A stretch of 17,705 nucleotides of DNA. Origin: Sphingobium sp. GTDB taxonomy: Bacteria > Pseudomonadota > Alphaproteobacteria > Sphingomonadales > Sphingomonadaceae. Of the stretch, positions 16,049 through 17,705 are shown piece after piece (the first letter of the stretch is position 1; every line of letters starts with the position of its first letter). The translations under genes and the position numbers were made by a program. Below the pieces are notes generated by a model that was not told the origin of the DNA, did no database searches, and worked only from the letters and a program-made list of their open reading frames with translations. The DNA is taken from assembly GCA_020051025.1 (NCBI GenBank), contig JAGVJS010000294.1, positions 1 to 17,705 of the forward strand, written 5' to 3'.

Positions 16049-17577
16049 TGCGCAACCCGGTCATCCTGGCCATCGATCAGGGGACGACCAATACCAAGGC
16101 CCTGCTCGTGTCCCCGGCGGGCGAGATCATCCTGTCGCGCGCGCGGGCAATGCAGGTGACATATCCGCAACCTGGCTGGGCGGAACAGTCCGCGTCGGAC
16201 ATATGGCAAGCGGTGGCAGGCCTGATTGCGGAACTGGTCGCGGCGGCGCCCAATGTGGAAATCGTCTCGCTCGCTTTGTCCAACCAGCGTGAAACGGTCG
16301 TCTTGTGGGACGCACGGACCGGTGAACCTGTGGCGCCTGCCATCCTCTGGCAATGCCGCCGGTCCGAAGCGCGCTGCGCCGCGCTGCGAGAGGCCGGGCA
16401 TGAGGAGATGATTGCCGCGCGTAGCGGCCTTGGTATCGACCCGCTCTTCCCGGCGGCCAAGATCGGCTGGATGCTCGCCGCCCTGCCCAATGGCCGGCAA
16501 CGCGCTGCGCGCGGGGAATTGCGCTGCGGTACGATCGATAGCTGGCTGCTGTGGAAATTGACTGACGGCGCGGTGCACGCGACCGATTACAGCAATGCAT
16601 CGCGCACCCAATTGTTCAATATCGATACCTTGTGCTGGGATCCGGCGCTCGCCGCTTTGTTCGATGTGCCGCTGGTGCTGCTGCCGGATGTGCGCGGATC
16701 GGACAGCCGCTTCGGCACGGTCGCGACAGGTTTGACGGCGCTGCGGGCTGACACGCCCATTCACGCAATCATGGGCGACAGTCACGCCGCCCTCTTCCAC
16801 CACAGCGCGACGCAGGCCGGCGCGACCAAGGTGACGATTGGCACCGGCAGCTCGATCATGACCGCAACGCCACGCCCTGTCCGCTCGGGCCATGGCCTGT
16901 CCAGCACCATCGCCTGGCATCGCCGTGGCGCGGCCCAATATGCGTTGGAAGGCAATATCGCCATTTCCGGTCATGCCGCTGCCTTCGCCGCCACCCTCCT
17001 GGGCCTGCCTGATGAAGCGGCTCTTACCGATTTGGCGGCCAGCGTACCCGATAGCGGGGGCGTCGTGTTCCTGCCGGCATTGGTGGGCCTGGGCGCGCCG
17101 CATTGGTGCAGCGAAGCGCGCGGCGCGATCTCTGGCCTGTCGCTCGGCACACGCCCCGCCCATATCGCCCGCGCCGCTTTAGAGGCGATCGCATTGCAGA
17201 TTGCCGATGTGGTCGCCGCGATGGAGGCGGATCTGGGCGCCGTCGTGCCGCAAATCTCGGTCGATGGCGGCGCGACGCGCAACCCGCTGTTGATGCAGTT
17301 GCTTGCCGATCTGACCGACCGCCCCGTCTTCCGCCCGCATGTGGCGGAAGCCAGCGCATTGGGCGTGGCTCGCCTTGCTGTCGAAGCGATCGGGCTGTCG
17401 GTGCCGGCTCTTCATGGCGCGTCGGCCAACCGGGTGATGCCGATCATGCCGGCGGAAGAACGGCAGCGCATCAGGGCGAGTTGGCAGGCGGCCGTGGCCA
17501 GCGCGATGCGCCGGACTCAGTCCGATCATGCCAATGAAAATGGGTCGATAGTGAAGGAAGCAAGGACAGGCCGATGA
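16048..17577 (+). CDS. FGGY-family carbohydrate kinase related to glycerol kinase (candidate D-apulose kinase)
   Basis: The 509-residue protein follows glycerol kinase nearly end to end. It has the phosphate-binding start AIDQGTTNTKALL (D10), NQRET (R81, E82), WQCRRS (W101), DYSNASRTQLFNI, the catalytic GDSHAALF (D244), GTGSSIM, and a C-terminal FGGY segment VDGGATRNPLLMQ. FGGY kinases phosphorylate polyols or ketoses with ATP. Two E. coli GlpK glycerol contacts are changed: Tyr135 corresponds to leucine in GIDPLF, and Phe270 to serine in GTGSS. The GlpK GGKGGTR loop that binds fructose bisphosphate is also missing. Glycerol is therefore an unlikely substrate. The ATG overlaps the transketolase stop by one base (TGATG). 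With an isomerase and transketolase alongside, a ketose such as apulose is the best candidate, but only by context. Confidence 0.88.
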   Translation: MRNPVILAIDQGTTNTKALLVSPAGEIILSRARAMQVTYPQPGWAEQSASDIWQAVAGLIAELVAAAPNVEIVSLALSNQRETVVLWDARTGEPVAPAILWQCRRSEARCAALREAGHEEMIAARSGLGIDPLFPAAKIGWMLAALPNGRQRAARGELRCGTIDSWLLWKLTDGAVHATDYSNASRTQLFNIDTLCWDPALAALFDVPLVLLPDVRGSDSRFGTVATGLTALRADTPIHAIMGDSHAALFHHSATQAGATKVTIGTGSSIMTATPRPVRSGHGLSSTIAWHRRGAAQYALEGNIAISGHAAAFAATLLGLPDEAALTDLAASVPDSGGVVFLPALVGLGAPHWCSEARGAISGLSLGTRPAHIARAALEAIALQIADVVAAMEADLGAVVPQISVDGGATRNPLLMQLLADLTDRPVFRPHVAEASALGVARLAVEAIGLSVPALHGASANRVMPIMPAEERQRIRASWQAAVASAMRRTQSDHANENGSIVKEARTGR

Positions 17578-17651
17578 ATTAAGCCGCACCAACGGACTGC
17601 CGCGAAAGATAAATAATCAGCGGTTTCTATTATCATAAGAGGGGATTGACC

Positions 17652-17705
17652 ATGAAGGTTCACCATATTTGTCGTCGGCGCAGCCAGCAGCTGCGCGCTT
17701 TGTGG
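17652..17705 (+). CDS. Start of an unidentified gene, cut by window end
   Basis: An ATG preceded by GAGGGG at suitable distance opens a frame that stays open for its 18 visible codons (MKVHHICRRRSQQLRALW). The very basic start ahead of a possible hydrophobic stretch would suit the n-region of a long signal peptide, as in sphingomonad TonB-dependent receptors, but too little is present to decide. It lies 74 bases after the kinase on the same strand, so it may belong to the same locus, perhaps as its uptake component. Confidence 0.45.
   Translation, partial: MKVHHICRRRSQQLRALW

Noticed and set aside
15715..17163. A 482-codon minus-strand frame opposite the transketolase and kinase
   Set aside because: Low-complexity Arg/Gly/His composition and overlap of two well-supported genes mark it as an antisense shadow.
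16048..17577. Housekeeping glycerol kinase glpK
   Set aside because: Glycerol-contact residues are altered, the allosteric loop is missing, and no glycerol facilitator or glycerol-phosphate dehydrogenase is nearby.
17603..17608. CGAAAG upstream of the last gene as a DeoR half-site
   Set aside because: A six-base match occurs by chance elsewhere in the window, and the full AAAACGAAAG unit is not repeated here.

Overview
The window looks like chromosomal DNA of a GC-rich alphaproteobacterium, most likely a sphingomonad (Sphingomonas, Sphingobium or Novosphingobium type). The basis is the base composition, the gene families (a TonB-dependent receptor used for vitamin uptake, a fused PntA, a split transketolase) and the codon habits. 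This placement is inference. No insertion sequence, phage, tRNA, rRNA or CRISPR was seen.

Left part (1-4706), all on the minus strand: a DsbD-type membrane thiol reductase (cut by the window edge), an exported Bcp/PrxQ-like peroxiredoxin, a small orphan lipoprotein, and pntA-pntB, the proton-translocating transhydrogenase. The peroxiredoxin/DsbD pair looks like a cell-envelope peroxide-reducing unit. Transhydrogenase could supply NADPH to the cytoplasmic thioredoxin that feeds DsbD.

Middle part (4938-9064), plus strand: a well-formed TPP riboswitch leads a three-gene operon of TonB-dependent receptor, APH-fold small-molecule kinase and PnuC/PnuT-family permease. Together these make a thiamine salvage route: outer-membrane capture, inner-membrane facilitated entry and trapping by phosphorylation. 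The sequence between aptamer and start codon can form mutually exclusive pairings that would hide or expose the ribosome binding site.

Right part (9039-17705): a divergent sugar-catabolism locus around a control region at 14006-14264, which carries a perfect tandem 10-bp repeat that is a good DeoR-type operator candidate. Leftward run a DeoR/GlpR regulator, a xylose-isomerase-like TIM-barrel enzyme and a cytoplasmic GH78 alpha-L-rhamnosidase. Rightward run the two halves of a split transketolase and an FGGY kinase related to glycerol kinase but altered in its glycerol pocket. All three rightward genes overlap at stop/start codons. Another gene begins at 17652 and runs off the window.

Isomerase, then kinase, then split transketolase is the logic of the described D-apiose route (apiose, apulose, apulose 4-phosphate, then DHAP plus xylulose 5-phosphate). 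No aldolase is present. Linking such a branched-sugar route to a GH78 enzyme and a dedicated DeoR regulator in a sphingomonad is the most interesting proposal here. The substrate assignment remains inference.
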